Of a stretch of DNA of 21,284 bases, positions 7,323 through 13,758 are shown one piece after another (position 1 is the first letter of the stretch; each line of letters opens with the position of its first letter). The translations under genes were made by a program, and so were the position numbers. Below the pieces are notes generated by a model, which had not been told where the DNA came from, ran no database searches, and saw only the letters and a program-made list of their open reading frames with translations. Origin of the DNA: a virus; the IMG/VR virus record IMGVR_UViG_3300044627_000687, positions 1 to 21,284 of that record; one strand, given 5' to 3'.

Positions 7323-7338
7323 GGGGACATTTGTCCCC
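7323..7338. repeat. GGGACA dyad, copy 3 (full 16-bp palindrome form)
   Basis: GGGGACATTTGTCCCC has 7-bp arms and a TT centre and begins one base after a stop codon. A GATTATTGA 9-mer follows at 7346-7354. This is the longest uninterrupted form of the dyad in TT orientation, and its flanks match the extended pattern GAT-dyad-GTTC. Confidence 0.9.
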
Positions 7339-7399
7339 GTTCAAAGATTATTGAAAGACTCAGTGATTATTGTGTTGTTTTTTAGCACAATTCCTAGGT

Positions 7400-7687
7400 G
7401 TCCGTGCCTATGCAAAAGTGGACGAGCGTACAGACAGCCCGCAACCCGCATGGATGTTGGCCTGCACGATTTTGCGTCCACTATATACATACTTTTATTA
7501 TTATTAATATATATATATAAGAGTGTGTATAAGGGGGTGCATTTATTTTTCTTCAAGCCTTTTTTCTTTAAAGCCTTTTGCTCTTTTTGAAAAAGTATGT
7601 ATATGCTGGACGCATTTCGCTGTATCATACTATCCATGCGGGCTAGCGCCTGTCTACCCAATCGTCCGCGTTCATATAGACACGGAC
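7400..7687. repeat. Long inverted repeat with AT-rich centre (candidate origin or regulatory element)
   Basis: The left arm (7400-7496) and the reverse complement of the right arm (7591-7687) are both 97 bases and align without gaps, 66 of 97 identical by hand count. Identity is concentrated in blocks: GTCCGTG, CTAT, GGACGA, AGACA, CCCGCATGGAT (11 of 11), TGCGTCCA and ATATACATACTTTT (14 of 14). The spacers between blocks differ but keep the same length, which points to protein-binding or structural constraint. The 94-base centre (7497-7590) is AT-rich, with a run of TA steps and then T-rich tracts. In each arm GGACG and CGTCC can also pair with each other (8 bp in the left arm). The 413-base gap 7322-7734 that holds this element has no credible gene. 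Confidence 0.8.
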
Positions 7688-7734
7688 GCAACCCCCTAAA
7701 ATGTCAACCACGCACCTAGAAAGGTTCAATAATC

Positions 7735-8436
7735 ATGTACGAAAGCTATCTCAAGCTCACCCCCAACGAGTTGCACATGCGCCTAGCCCGAAGCCAACAC
7801 AAACGGCATCCTGCGGAAATTCAGTACATCAAAGATAAAGTTGCGGCTATGAAGGAGGCGATACGCGTTGATAAGATCACGCGCGCCAACAGACGCACCG
7901 AGTGGACGAAGGTGCTTGCACCTCTGAGGTACGAACTCAACAGTGCCAAGGTGGGCAGGGCCTACAACGGGGACACTTGTCCCCATCGCATCGAAGCGTT
8001 CGATGCCTACATTGCGGTGATGGAGAAGTTGAACGCCATGCTTGCGCACCCAGCCAAGGTGTTGGAGAAGACGCCCATACAGATGGCCACGGCTAAAAAC
8101 TTGCCCAACAACGGCGAGCACTGGACTGACTGGATACCGCAGAGAATAAAGACGCCCATCAGTGAGGCGTTCATGGAGATACCGCATAAGGCCAAGGCCA
8201 AGCGCAAGATACCTTTCTTGCGGACAGTCACGCCCAACTTACACGCCAAGGCTAAAAAGAGATTATTGAGTAAAACAACCAAGGAGATGCAAACCTTGGA
8301 GACCCGCATCCTCATGCAACCTACCGAAGAAAGGCAAGACCAACTCAAGAAAATGCAAGCAGCACTCAAGATTATTGAAGCAATGGAGGATGGTGTATTC
8401 ATCCCAGCCTCTTGGCGAGGCATCGTCACCGAGTGA
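7735..8436 (+). CDS. Hypothetical basic helical protein next to the inverted repeat
   Basis: This 233-residue protein is preceded by AAAGGTTCAATAATCATG, so its start sits directly against a TCAATAATC element. It is Lys- and Arg-rich (for example KAKAKRKIPFLRTVTPNLHAKAKKRLLSKTTKEMQTLETR) and predicted to be mostly helical with a C-terminal coiled coil. This composition is compatible with DNA or RNA binding. No known domain is recognised. It carries a GGGACA dyad inside its coding sequence (7969-7984, encoding NGDTCPH) and two GATTATTGA 9-mers in two different reading frames. Being first after the long inverted repeat makes it a candidate partner of that element, but this is inference from position and charge only. 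Confidence 0.75.
   Translation: MYESYLKLTPNELHMRLARSQHKRHPAEIQYIKDKVAAMKEAIRVDKITRANRRTEWTKVLAPLRYELNSAKVGRAYNGDTCPHRIEAFDAYIAVMEKLNAMLAHPAKVLEKTPIQMATAKNLPNNGEHWTDWIPQRIKTPISEAFMEIPHKAKAKRKIPFLRTVTPNLHAKAKKRLLSKTTKEMQTLETRILMQPTEERQDQLKKMQAALKIIEAMEDGVFIPASWRGIVTE
7969..7984. repeat. GGGACA dyad, copy 4 (inside a coding sequence)
   Basis: GGGGACACTTGTCCCC has 7-bp arms and a CT centre and lies wholly inside the 7735-8436 gene, where it encodes GDTCP. The arms are perfect despite the coding constraint. Confidence 0.85.
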
Positions 8437-8453
8437 CGACCAGTTTCACTGAT

Positions 8454-8469
8454 GGGGACAAATGTCCCC
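8454..8469. repeat. GGGACA dyad, copy 5 (AA orientation)
   Basis: GGGGACAAATGTCCCC, the reverse-orientation form, lies 17 bases after the stop of the upstream gene and just before three 11-bp direct repeats. The preceding GAT and following ATT resemble the flanks of other copies. Confidence 0.9.
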
Positions 8470-8470
8470 A

Positions 8471-8503
8471 TTGGGAATCCCTGTGGAATCCACGTGGAAT
8501 CCC
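8471..8503. repeat. Three tandem 11-bp repeats (NGTGGAATCCM type)
   Basis: Three consecutive 11-base units share GGAATCC at 8474, 8485 and 8496. The spacing of 11 places the motif on nearly the same face of the helix. The units begin two bases after GGGACA dyad copy 5 and lie about 67 bases upstream of the next gene, so they look like a compound operator. No protein is known to me for this motif. Confidence 0.7.
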
Positions 8504-8569
8504 TTTACGCAACGCCTGTCGGCGCCGAGCATCACGCTCATACTAAAAACTCAAATCACGGAGAAGCAA

Positions 8570-8872
8570 ATGAAAGTAGCTGAATTAATCCAAGCCCTAA
8601 ATGAGATGCCACAGGATATGCCTGTGCATTTCTGGGCGAATGGCGAACGCCAAACCATCATCGAAGTACGTGATGTGGGTGACTGCGTTGACCTGTACGA
8701 AGAAGAAGCATCACGCATCACAGTTTATTTTGAAGCTGGGGCAGGCGCGCACGTAGTCGCCCAGTTTGACAACGAAGAAACCTACATGGCGTGCTTCCCT
8801 GCATTGGAGCAGTTGGCCATGCTCAAGGGCTACACCATCACAGAAAGCAAAGGAGAAAACCATGGCAACTAA
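8570..8872 (+). CDS. Hypothetical 100-residue phage protein
   Basis: The start is the ATG preceded by CACGGAGAAGCAAATG; a longer frame upstream runs back through the dyad and 11-bp repeats and is not credible. The N-terminus KVAELIQALNEMPQDMPVHFWANGERQTIIEVRDVGD resembles short phage proteins that open with xVxELIxxLxxMPQDxPV, a recurrent unknown family. The rest is acidic (DLYEEEASRITVYFEAG) with a likely alpha/beta fold. No membrane or metal-binding motif is seen. Its stop lies 11 bases inside the next gene, and its C-terminal SKGENHGN encodes the AAAGGAGAA ribosome binding site for that gene, so the two are translationally coupled. Function unknown. Confidence 0.75.
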   Translation: MKVAELIQALNEMPQDMPVHFWANGERQTIIEVRDVGDCVDLYEEEASRITVYFEAGAGAHVVAQFDNEETYMACFPALEQLAMLKGYTITESKGENHGN

Positions 8873-9098
8873 AGCCAAACCTAAACACAAGACCAACATC
8901 CAGTTGGTTACCGATCTGATGACGCACTCACAGCAGGGCGTACTCATACAGGCGTTCGTCATCGAGGCGATACACGCCTACTCGAAACAAACCAAGGTCG
9001 CACCGCCATGGTCTACGGACAACACGTTCATCAGCGAAGCTGCTTGGCGTGCGTGTGCTGACGAGGCACTGGACGCTATCAACAACAGGAGTAAATGA
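8862..9098 (+). CDS. Hypothetical 78-residue phage protein
   Basis: This small protein begins MATKAKPKHKTNIQLVTDLM and has a strong AAGGAGAAACC site inside the end of the previous gene. The middle and C-terminus (QQGVLIQAFVIEAIHAYSKQTKVAPPWSTDN, then AWRACADEALDAINNR) look like two helices joined by a loop. The string xxxISxxAWxxxAxExxxAI recurs in phage proteins of unknown function. There are no metal sites or membrane segments. Its stop is one base before the next ATG. It is likely a cytoplasmic accessory protein; I make no functional claim. Confidence 0.75.
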   Translation: MATKAKPKHKTNIQLVTDLMTHSQQGVLIQAFVIEAIHAYSKQTKVAPPWSTDNTFISEAAWRACADEALDAINNRSK

Positions 9099-9099
9099 A

Positions 9100-9513
9100 A
9101 TGAAAGTATACGAACTAACAGGACACGCCCTCAACTGGGCAGTAGCAATGGCAGAGGGTGACAAGGTGTACCGCCCACGCTTGGGCAGACCCTCCAACTG
9201 GGACAAAGAAGCGTATCTTGCGGATGGTTCAGACGACAGGTGGGTAGTGCGTGTGGAGAACCGTAGAGTCGCTCATTTTGTGGACTGGACATACAACCCA
9301 AGCGGGGACTGGATGCAAGGTGGCCCGATCATTGAGCGCGAGCGCATCACGGTTATCGCCATGCCAAACGGGACGTGGGCAACCAGCACTCCGCTACATT
9401 CTTTCCATCACCCCACACCACTCATCGCCGCTATGCGGTGCTATGTGGAAAGCAAGCTCGGCAACGAGATTGACATACCCGCAGAACTTTTAAACCAAGG
9501 AACGACAGTGTAA
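9100..9513 (+). CDS. NinX-like phage protein (DUF2591-type)
   Basis: The protein has 137 residues starting MKVYELTG. It has the pattern I associate with the P22 NinX family: an N-terminal LTGHALNWAVAMAEG, a central DWMQGGPIIERERI, and a C-terminal PTPLIAAMRCYVESKLGNEIDIP. The biochemical role of NinX is not established. It belongs to the accessory nin-type genes of lambdoid phages, which are dispensable and early or delayed-early. The start is chosen at the ATG after AGGAGTAAATGAA; the longer frame overlaps the previous gene in another frame and lacks a better site. A GGGACA dyad follows 11 bases after the stop. Assignment rests on motif order recalled from the family. Confidence 0.65.
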   Translation: MKVYELTGHALNWAVAMAEGDKVYRPRLGRPSNWDKEAYLADGSDDRWVVRVENRRVAHFVDWTYNPSGDWMQGGPIIERERITVIAMPNGTWATSTPLHSFHHPTPLIAAMRCYVESKLGNEIDIPAELLNQGTTV

Positions 9514-9524
9514 GTAAACCCATC

Positions 9525-9546
9525 GGGGACAGGGACAAATGTCCCC
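9525..9546. repeat. GGGACA dyad, copy 6, with an extra half-site
   Basis: The dyad GGGACA-AA-TGTCCC (9532-9545) is preceded directly by another GGGGACA (9525-9531), giving two tandem left half-sites facing one right half-site, spaced 7 bases apart. It lies in the 60-base gap between two genes, 28 bases before the next ATG. Confidence 0.85.
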
Positions 9547-9573
9547 ATTCATAGCAACTCAAGGAGAAACAAT

Positions 9574-11307
9574 ATGTCTACAACAGACAACACATACAAC
9601 TGGCAACATATGCTAGAGATCATTCAAAGAGCGGCCTCGGCTGTGCGTGACGTTGACCGCCAACTGCGTCGCCAATGGCATGACACAGATGACGCAGATG
9701 AGATGGAGGCGATCAGCATCAAGCGCGATGCTAGGCACTGGGTCATTCGTGAGATGGACAGCTACCCCATGCACCCCGTCATCGATGCGGCCATCAAGCT
9801 CGTGCGTCCCATCGACTGGCAACAGTTGTTTCTTGAATGGCCTCACATATCCCAAGGTGACCGCACCCGCATCGCCTACACACAGAACGAGGCCAAGGGT
9901 CAGAAGAACGTGCAGACGGTCACCTCGGTGGGCAAGTATCTCAACAGGCACTTCCCTCTGCCCGATCACACCATTCGTGATCTCGTTGCGCGTCATGGGT
10001 CAGCGGCTCGCTATCAGTTCGTGCATACGACTGCCGAGATGATCTACCATCTACACAAGGGCCCAGGTTCTTGCATGGTCTGGCGTGAGGATCGCGGTAT
10101 CAACTGTCGTGACGGCGTGACTCGTCACCCATACGAGACGTACGATCCCAAGTATGGCTGGCACATGGCTGTGCGCATCGAGGGCGATGAGACTGTTGGC
10201 CGTGCGCTATGTATGACCAGCCCCACTGACGACAAGAAGTACTATGTCAGGACGTACGCTAGACCTTCCAACCACGGCGGGTACAGTGAGACCGACAACG
10301 GCATGGAGAACTGGCTTGCCGAGCAGGGCTACCACAAGCGCGACTGCTGGCGTGATGGCGAGAGGCTTGCGTACCACGAGACGTACGATCACTTCCTTGC
10401 ACCATACCTTGACGGCGGTGAGAAGCGCGTGACGCTTGACGTAGGCAACAAGTGCGTTGTGGTCGACAATGATGGCGAGTATGTCTGCGATCAGACAGGC
10501 GGTGTACCTACGGATGACAGTGGTGACTACTTCGACTGCGAGGACTGCGGTGATCGTACCGATGACAATGACGGCTATTGGGTCGGACGTGGTGAGGACA
10601 CCCGTGTCTGTGAGTCGTGTCTCAGTAACGACTACACCTATGTGTACGGCAGACGTGGGGCTCAGTACCATGTACACAACGACAACGTGGTGTATGTCGA
10701 CTCTCAAAGCGAGCACTATGACGTTGACTACCTTGATGACAACGAGATCATCGAGCTTAACAACGGCGATTACGTCCCGCTTGATGAGGCCATCGAGGTT
10801 GACGGCGATTGGTATCACGTAGACGATGACCGCATATGCCGTACCGAGGACACCGATGAGTTCTTGCGTATCAATGATGGGTGCTGGCAATGCGAGGAGT
10901 CAGGCAACTGGTACACCGATGCTGTTGACTATGTTGAGGTAGAGGGCTGCAAGTATCACCCTGACCATGCCCCTGCTACTGACGATGCCGAGGACGATGG
11001 CGATACTGCCGTAGCTGTTGCCCCTGTCGTTACTAAGCCCGAGGCTACCATGCTGACGATGGAGATGCTCAGTGAGGTCGCTCTGGTCGAGGACTACACA
11101 GTTGCGGGCTCCTTCGTACGCTTCAGCATGACGCTACTGCATGACGGGGTCAAGCTGTTCGCCCATCGTGACTTAGCTTCTGATCACATCATGAGGCACG
11201 GCATGGAGCAGATGCGTATTGAGATGCGCAAGATCATCAGCACCGAGTTGATGTACATGGCATCGATCAATGCCAATCTCAAACTTGAATCAACCGACAC
11301 AATCTAA
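9574..11307 (+). CDS. Large acidic protein with Cys-pair zinc-ribbon-like motifs, function unknown
   Basis: This 577-residue protein starts after AAGGAGAAACAATATG. The first ~230 residues are mixed alpha/beta with conserved-looking WREDRGINCRDGVTRHPYETYDPKYGWHMAVR. From about residue 300 the sequence becomes very Asp- and Tyr-rich. It contains CEDCGDRTDDNDGYW followed by CESC (about residues 320-350), a CxxC...CxxC arrangement suited to zinc, and later CWQCEESGNWY and a Cys/His segment KYHPDH (about 430-470). Short WYHVDDDxxC-like and YVxxD repeats recur through this region, giving a modular look. The C-terminal ~110 residues are mainly helical. Similar Asp/Cys-rich proteins occur in other phage genomes without known function. 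It could sequester metal or mimic nucleic acid charge, but this is speculation. It is the second-longest rightward gene. Confidence 0.8.
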   Translation: MSTTDNTYNWQHMLEIIQRAASAVRDVDRQLRRQWHDTDDADEMEAISIKRDARHWVIREMDSYPMHPVIDAAIKLVRPIDWQQLFLEWPHISQGDRTRIAYTQNEAKGQKNVQTVTSVGKYLNRHFPLPDHTIRDLVARHGSAARYQFVHTTAEMIYHLHKGPGSCMVWREDRGINCRDGVTRHPYETYDPKYGWHMAVRIEGDETVGRALCMTSPTDDKKYYVRTYARPSNHGGYSETDNGMENWLAEQGYHKRDCWRDGERLAYHETYDHFLAPYLDGGEKRVTLDVGNKCVVVDNDGEYVCDQTGGVPTDDSGDYFDCEDCGDRTDDNDGYWVGRGEDTRVCESCLSNDYTYVYGRRGAQYHVHNDNVVYVDSQSEHYDVDYLDDNEIIELNNGDYVPLDEAIEVDGDWYHVDDDRICRTEDTDEFLRINDGCWQCEESGNWYTDAVDYVEVEGCKYHPDHAPATDDAEDDGDTAVAVAPVVTKPEATMLTMEMLSEVALVEDYTVAGSFVRFSMTLLHDGVKLFAHRDLASDHIMRHGMEQMRIEMRKIISTELMYMASINANLKLESTDTI

Positions 11308-11317
11308 GGAAACAATC

Positions 11318-12472
11318 ATGGCTAAACGTAAACAACAACCCATCATCGTACGCACACTTGAACGTGCGCTATCCCGTAAACGTCCACACAAGACACACGA
11401 GGTATCCAACTTCACCGCATGGCTGTTCGAGCATCTGCCTGCTGAACTCAAGTCATTCACATTCGTTGATGGTGCAGGTAACCTACACATCGATGCGCGT
11501 GGTGCGGGTAGCAAGACTCTGTTCATCGCTCACGTTGACACAGTACACAAGGACACAGGCGTCAACCTCATCAAGAAGACGCAGACCCATTGGTATGCCA
11601 ACGGCGCCCCTCTCGGTGCTGACGATGGTGCGGGTTGTGCCATGCTCATGCACCTCATCCACTCAGGTGTCAAGGGCTACTACATCTTCAGCCAAGGCGA
11701 GGAGTGCGGTGGCATCGGTGCCAAGCACATCGCTGACAAACACAAGGACTTGCTCAAGCAGTTCGACAGAGCAATTGCGTTCGACAGGCGTGGTATCGAT
11801 AGCGTCATCAGTCATCAGGGTATGGGTCGCTGTGCCTCAGATACATTCTGCCAAGCCCTTGCGTCTGCGCTCAACGAGCACAACGACAACCTGATGTACT
11901 CGCCTGACGACACGGGTGTGTACACCGACACTGCTGAGTTCACCGATGACATACCTGAGTGCACCAACATCAGTGTCGGTTACTACAACGAGCATGGCGA
12001 TCGTGAGAACCTTGACATCGTGCACTTTGCAGCACTCGCTATTGCCGTGGCCAAGCTCGACTGGGAGGCATTGCCTACTGATCGTGACCCGACTGTGCCT
12101 GAGTACAAGGACTATGGGTATGGCAAACACAACTACAACACTGCATGGTGGTCAAACTATGGCGTGTACAAGGACGACATGGGTGCTAAGAATGATCTGA
12201 TTGTGCCAGCCAAATGGCATGACGACGAGGAGTACTTCGAGACAGAGATTCTGTTCGATGCTCTCTACGATGCGCAAGCTGGGTACTACGATGACATCAT
12301 CAACCTGATCGCCGAGTGTGTGTATCCCGAAGATCCAGTGTTCGCTATCAAGTTCTTGAGCAAGCGCAAGCTGACTGACGATTTATTAGAAGAGGCCAAG
12401 CAAATGGCCCGAGCCTACGACGCACCGACTGTGCTCTGCACACTGTTCGATGCGATTCACTGTGAAGCATGA
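11318..12472 (+). CDS. Zinc metallopeptidase of the M20/M28/M42 type
   Basis: This 384-residue protein has the ordered metal-binding motifs of co-catalytic zinc exopeptidases. They are AHVDT (H72, catalytic D74), LGADDGAG (D102), GEECGG (catalytic E128, metal E129), AFDRRG (D156) and NEHG (H226). Members remove terminal residues from peptides or hydrolyse related amide bonds in the cytoplasm, using two zinc ions. A C-terminal extension of about 130 residues is acidic and Tyr-rich (PEYKDYGYGKHNYNTAWW, then a helical end) and does not look like the family's dimerisation domain. The start ATG follows CTAAGGAAACAATC, overlaps no gene and is better placed than upstream frames. Such genes are uncommon in phages. 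The substrate is unknown and no membrane or secretion signal is present. Confidence 0.8.
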   Translation: MAKRKQQPIIVRTLERALSRKRPHKTHEVSNFTAWLFEHLPAELKSFTFVDGAGNLHIDARGAGSKTLFIAHVDTVHKDTGVNLIKKTQTHWYANGAPLGADDGAGCAMLMHLIHSGVKGYYIFSQGEECGGIGAKHIADKHKDLLKQFDRAIAFDRRGIDSVISHQGMGRCASDTFCQALASALNEHNDNLMYSPDDTGVYTDTAEFTDDIPECTNISVGYYNEHGDRENLDIVHFAALAIAVAKLDWEALPTDRDPTVPEYKDYGYGKHNYNTAWWSNYGVYKDDMGAKNDLIVPAKWHDDEEYFETEILFDALYDAQAGYYDDIINLIAECVYPEDPVFAIKFLSKRKLTDDLLEEAKQMARAYDAPTVLCTLFDAIHCEA

Positions 12473-12485
12473 AAGGAGAAAGCAA

Positions 12486-12779
12486 ATGACTAAGACAGGG
12501 TGGCCACCGCCACCTCTGATGCAGGATGACAACGCACAACTGAGCCAATGGTTTGCAAGCAGACCTGACGCTCGCTATGTTTTTATACGTAACCAAAGGA
12601 GAGAGAAGATGAAATACAAGATGGAAATTGTTATGTCCTACTGGCAGACAGTAGTGATCGAAGCCGACAGCCGTGCCGATGCTGAGAACCGGGCGCTCTA
12701 TGAGTTCGACATTACCAAGGCACGCATGGGCGAAGGTGAGGTGTACGACACAGAACTAATCGAAGGAGAAAGCAAATGA
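12486..12779 (+). CDS. Hypothetical protein with an internal in-frame start (97 and 56 residue forms)
   Basis: The ATG at 12486 has AAAGGAGAAAGCAA before it and opens a 97-residue frame starting MTKTGWPPPPLMQDDN. A second ATG in the same frame at 12609 has its own strong AAAGGAGAGAGAAG and gives a 56-residue protein beginning MKYKMEIVMSYWQTVVIEADSRADAENRAL. The second part resembles short phage beta-alpha proteins with a VxVEAxxxxxAExxAL pattern. The first ~36 residues look like an independent small gene that has run into the next. Both products may be made. The last codons EGESK encode the ribosome binding site of the next gene, whose ATG overlaps this stop. Function unknown. Confidence 0.65.
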   Translation: MTKTGWPPPPLMQDDNAQLSQWFASRPDARYVFIRNQRREKMKYKMEIVMSYWQTVVIEADSRADAENRALYEFDITKARMGEGEVYDTELIEGESK

Positions 12780-13021
12780 CTGACGCACAACTGCAAATGG
12801 AGGCAGATGATCTCATCGCCAAGTACAAAGATGAAATCATCAAAGAGGGTGATTGGTGGTGGGGGACAGACACGCACTCGTACAACATCCACTGCCTCGA
12901 TGATGAATGCGATGGTTGGTACAACGTGAATGTGTACAAGGTTGATCCAGTTACGGGCATGGACAACTATGAGTGGATGATTGATCTGCCCCGTGTTTTT
13001 ATCAAAGGAGAAAGTAAATGA
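12776..13021 (+). CDS. Hypothetical acidic Trp/Asp-rich protein
   Basis: This 81-residue protein overlaps the previous stop by ATGA. Its N-terminal helix (TDAQLQMEADDLIAKYKDEIIKEG) precedes a Trp-, Tyr- and Asp-rich segment (DWWWGTDTHSYNIHCLDDECDGWYNVNVYKV). No metal site is certain, although His and two Cys lie close together. It ends in IKGESK, repeating the tail of the previous protein because the AAAGGAGAAAG ribosome binding site for the next gene is coded there. It is part of a tightly coupled run of small genes from 12486 to 13850. I do not recognise the family. Confidence 0.75.
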   Translation: MTDAQLQMEADDLIAKYKDEIIKEGDWWWGTDTHSYNIHCLDDECDGWYNVNVYKVDPVTGMDNYEWMIDLPRVFIKGESK

Positions 13022-13218
13022 CTGCAATAACTAAGACGCAGATGGTGAACGCCTGCGCTGACTACGAGGTAGATTGGTTCTTTGACAGAGAGCCTGCGGA
13101 ACAGAGGGAAGTGTTCCGACACATCCAACTGCATGGGTTTAGAGGGTTTATCAACTACCCTGATGACGCCTTGTTCGCCACTTGTGTAGACAAGGGCATA
13201 TTCTTAATGGAGGAATGA
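13018..13218 (+). CDS. Hypothetical 66-residue protein
   Basis: It starts by ATGA overlap with the preceding gene and is preceded by AAAGGAGAAAGTAA. The sequence (TKTQMVNACADYEVDWFFDREPAEQREVFRHIQLHGFRGFINYPD, then DALFATCVDKGIFLMEE) is predicted to be helical with a central aromatic cluster and no known motif. Its end LMEE-stop supplies the GGAGGAA site of the next gene, whose ATG is one base after the stop. Function unknown; it is probably translated together with its neighbours. Confidence 0.7.
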   Translation: MTAITKTQMVNACADYEVDWFFDREPAEQREVFRHIQLHGFRGFINYPDDALFATCVDKGIFLMEE

Positions 13219-13219
13219 A

Positions 13220-13588
13220 ATGAACGGACTAGACACACACTACGCCAACATGTTGGCAGATCATCAACGCATGCTCGATGAGCAAGCACAGAAAGAGGAA
13301 GAGATGGATAGTTTCAAAGACAAGATAGCGTTGCTGCTTGAGGAGAACCACCCCGCTGAGTTGGAGAGGCTCACGGGTGTGGACGATACAACGTGCAAGA
13401 AGGTCGTGCACCAACTGTACATGGAAGGGTTCAATGACCAGAACTGTTGGGAGCCTGAGAGGGTAGGTGACATCTGGGTCATCTTCGGCAAGAACTTCTC
13501 AGGTGAGTGGATAGATGAGGAGGGCGAGTATCGAGGGTTCGATACCAAGCGAGAAGCTAACGAGTACATCAAGGAGACATTCAAATGA
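13220..13588 (+). CDS. Hypothetical 122-residue protein
   Basis: It has a GGAGGAATGAA ribosome binding site. The N-terminal half is helical and charged (HQRMLDEQAQKEEEMDSFKDKIALLLEENHPAELERL). The C-terminal half looks like a small alpha/beta domain (VGDIWVIFGKNFSGEWIDEEGEYRGFDTKREANEYIKETF) similar in style to short phage proteins that end in a helix after a three-stranded sheet. There are two cysteines far apart and no membrane segment. Its stop overlaps the next ATG by ATGA. No function can be given. Confidence 0.75.
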   Translation: MNGLDTHYANMLADHQRMLDEQAQKEEEMDSFKDKIALLLEENHPAELERLTGVDDTTCKKVVHQLYMEGFNDQNCWEPERVGDIWVIFGKNFSGEWIDEEGEYRGFDTKREANEYIKETFK

Positions 13589-13758
13589 AGCTATCTAAAG
13601 AGTCAGTGCGTAACTTGCAGTTCATTGAGGCTGACCTACGCGACTACATGAACGACCCGTCCGACTTCACCTGTGAGTACATCGAGAATGTGCATGAGCT
13701 ACTCAAGGTGGTGCTAACTACCACAGGTATTAAACTTTTACAAGAGGAGAAACAATAA
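13585..13758 (+). CDS. Hypothetical 57-residue helical protein
   Basis: The start is an ATG overlapping the preceding stop (ATGA) with AAGGAGACATTCAA in front. It reads MKLSKESVRNLQFIEADLRD, continues through YIENVHELLKVVLTTTGIKLL and ends EEKQ. It is predicted to be helical, acidic and soluble. Its last codons (GAG GAG AAA CAA) are the ribosome binding site of the next small membrane gene, and the TAA and ATG share one base at 13758. The combination of binding site and overlap on both sides supports real translation despite the small size. Confidence 0.65.
   Translation: MKLSKESVRNLQFIEADLRDYMNDPSDFTCEYIENVHELLKVVLTTTGIKLLQEEKQ

Noticed and set aside
7588-7680. Hammerhead-type ribozyme
   Set aside because: The minus-strand right arm contains GCGAAATGCGTCC next to a stem, but the rest of the hammerhead core (CUGAUGA) is missing and the GAAA is not conserved in the other arm.
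7400-7687. Insertion sequence or MITE
   Set aside because: No transposase gene and no clear target-site duplication at the ends; kept as an inverted repeat of unknown role, though a decayed MITE cannot be excluded.
8007-8471. Minus-strand ORF opposite the basic protein gene
   Set aside because: It runs across the dyad and the stop region, has no ribosome binding site and faces a better supported plus-strand gene.
10207-10890. Long minus-strand ORF (227 codons) opposite the acidic protein
   Set aside because: It mirrors the Asp-rich coding pattern of the plus-strand gene, giving Val/Ile-rich nonsense, and lacks a ribosome binding site.
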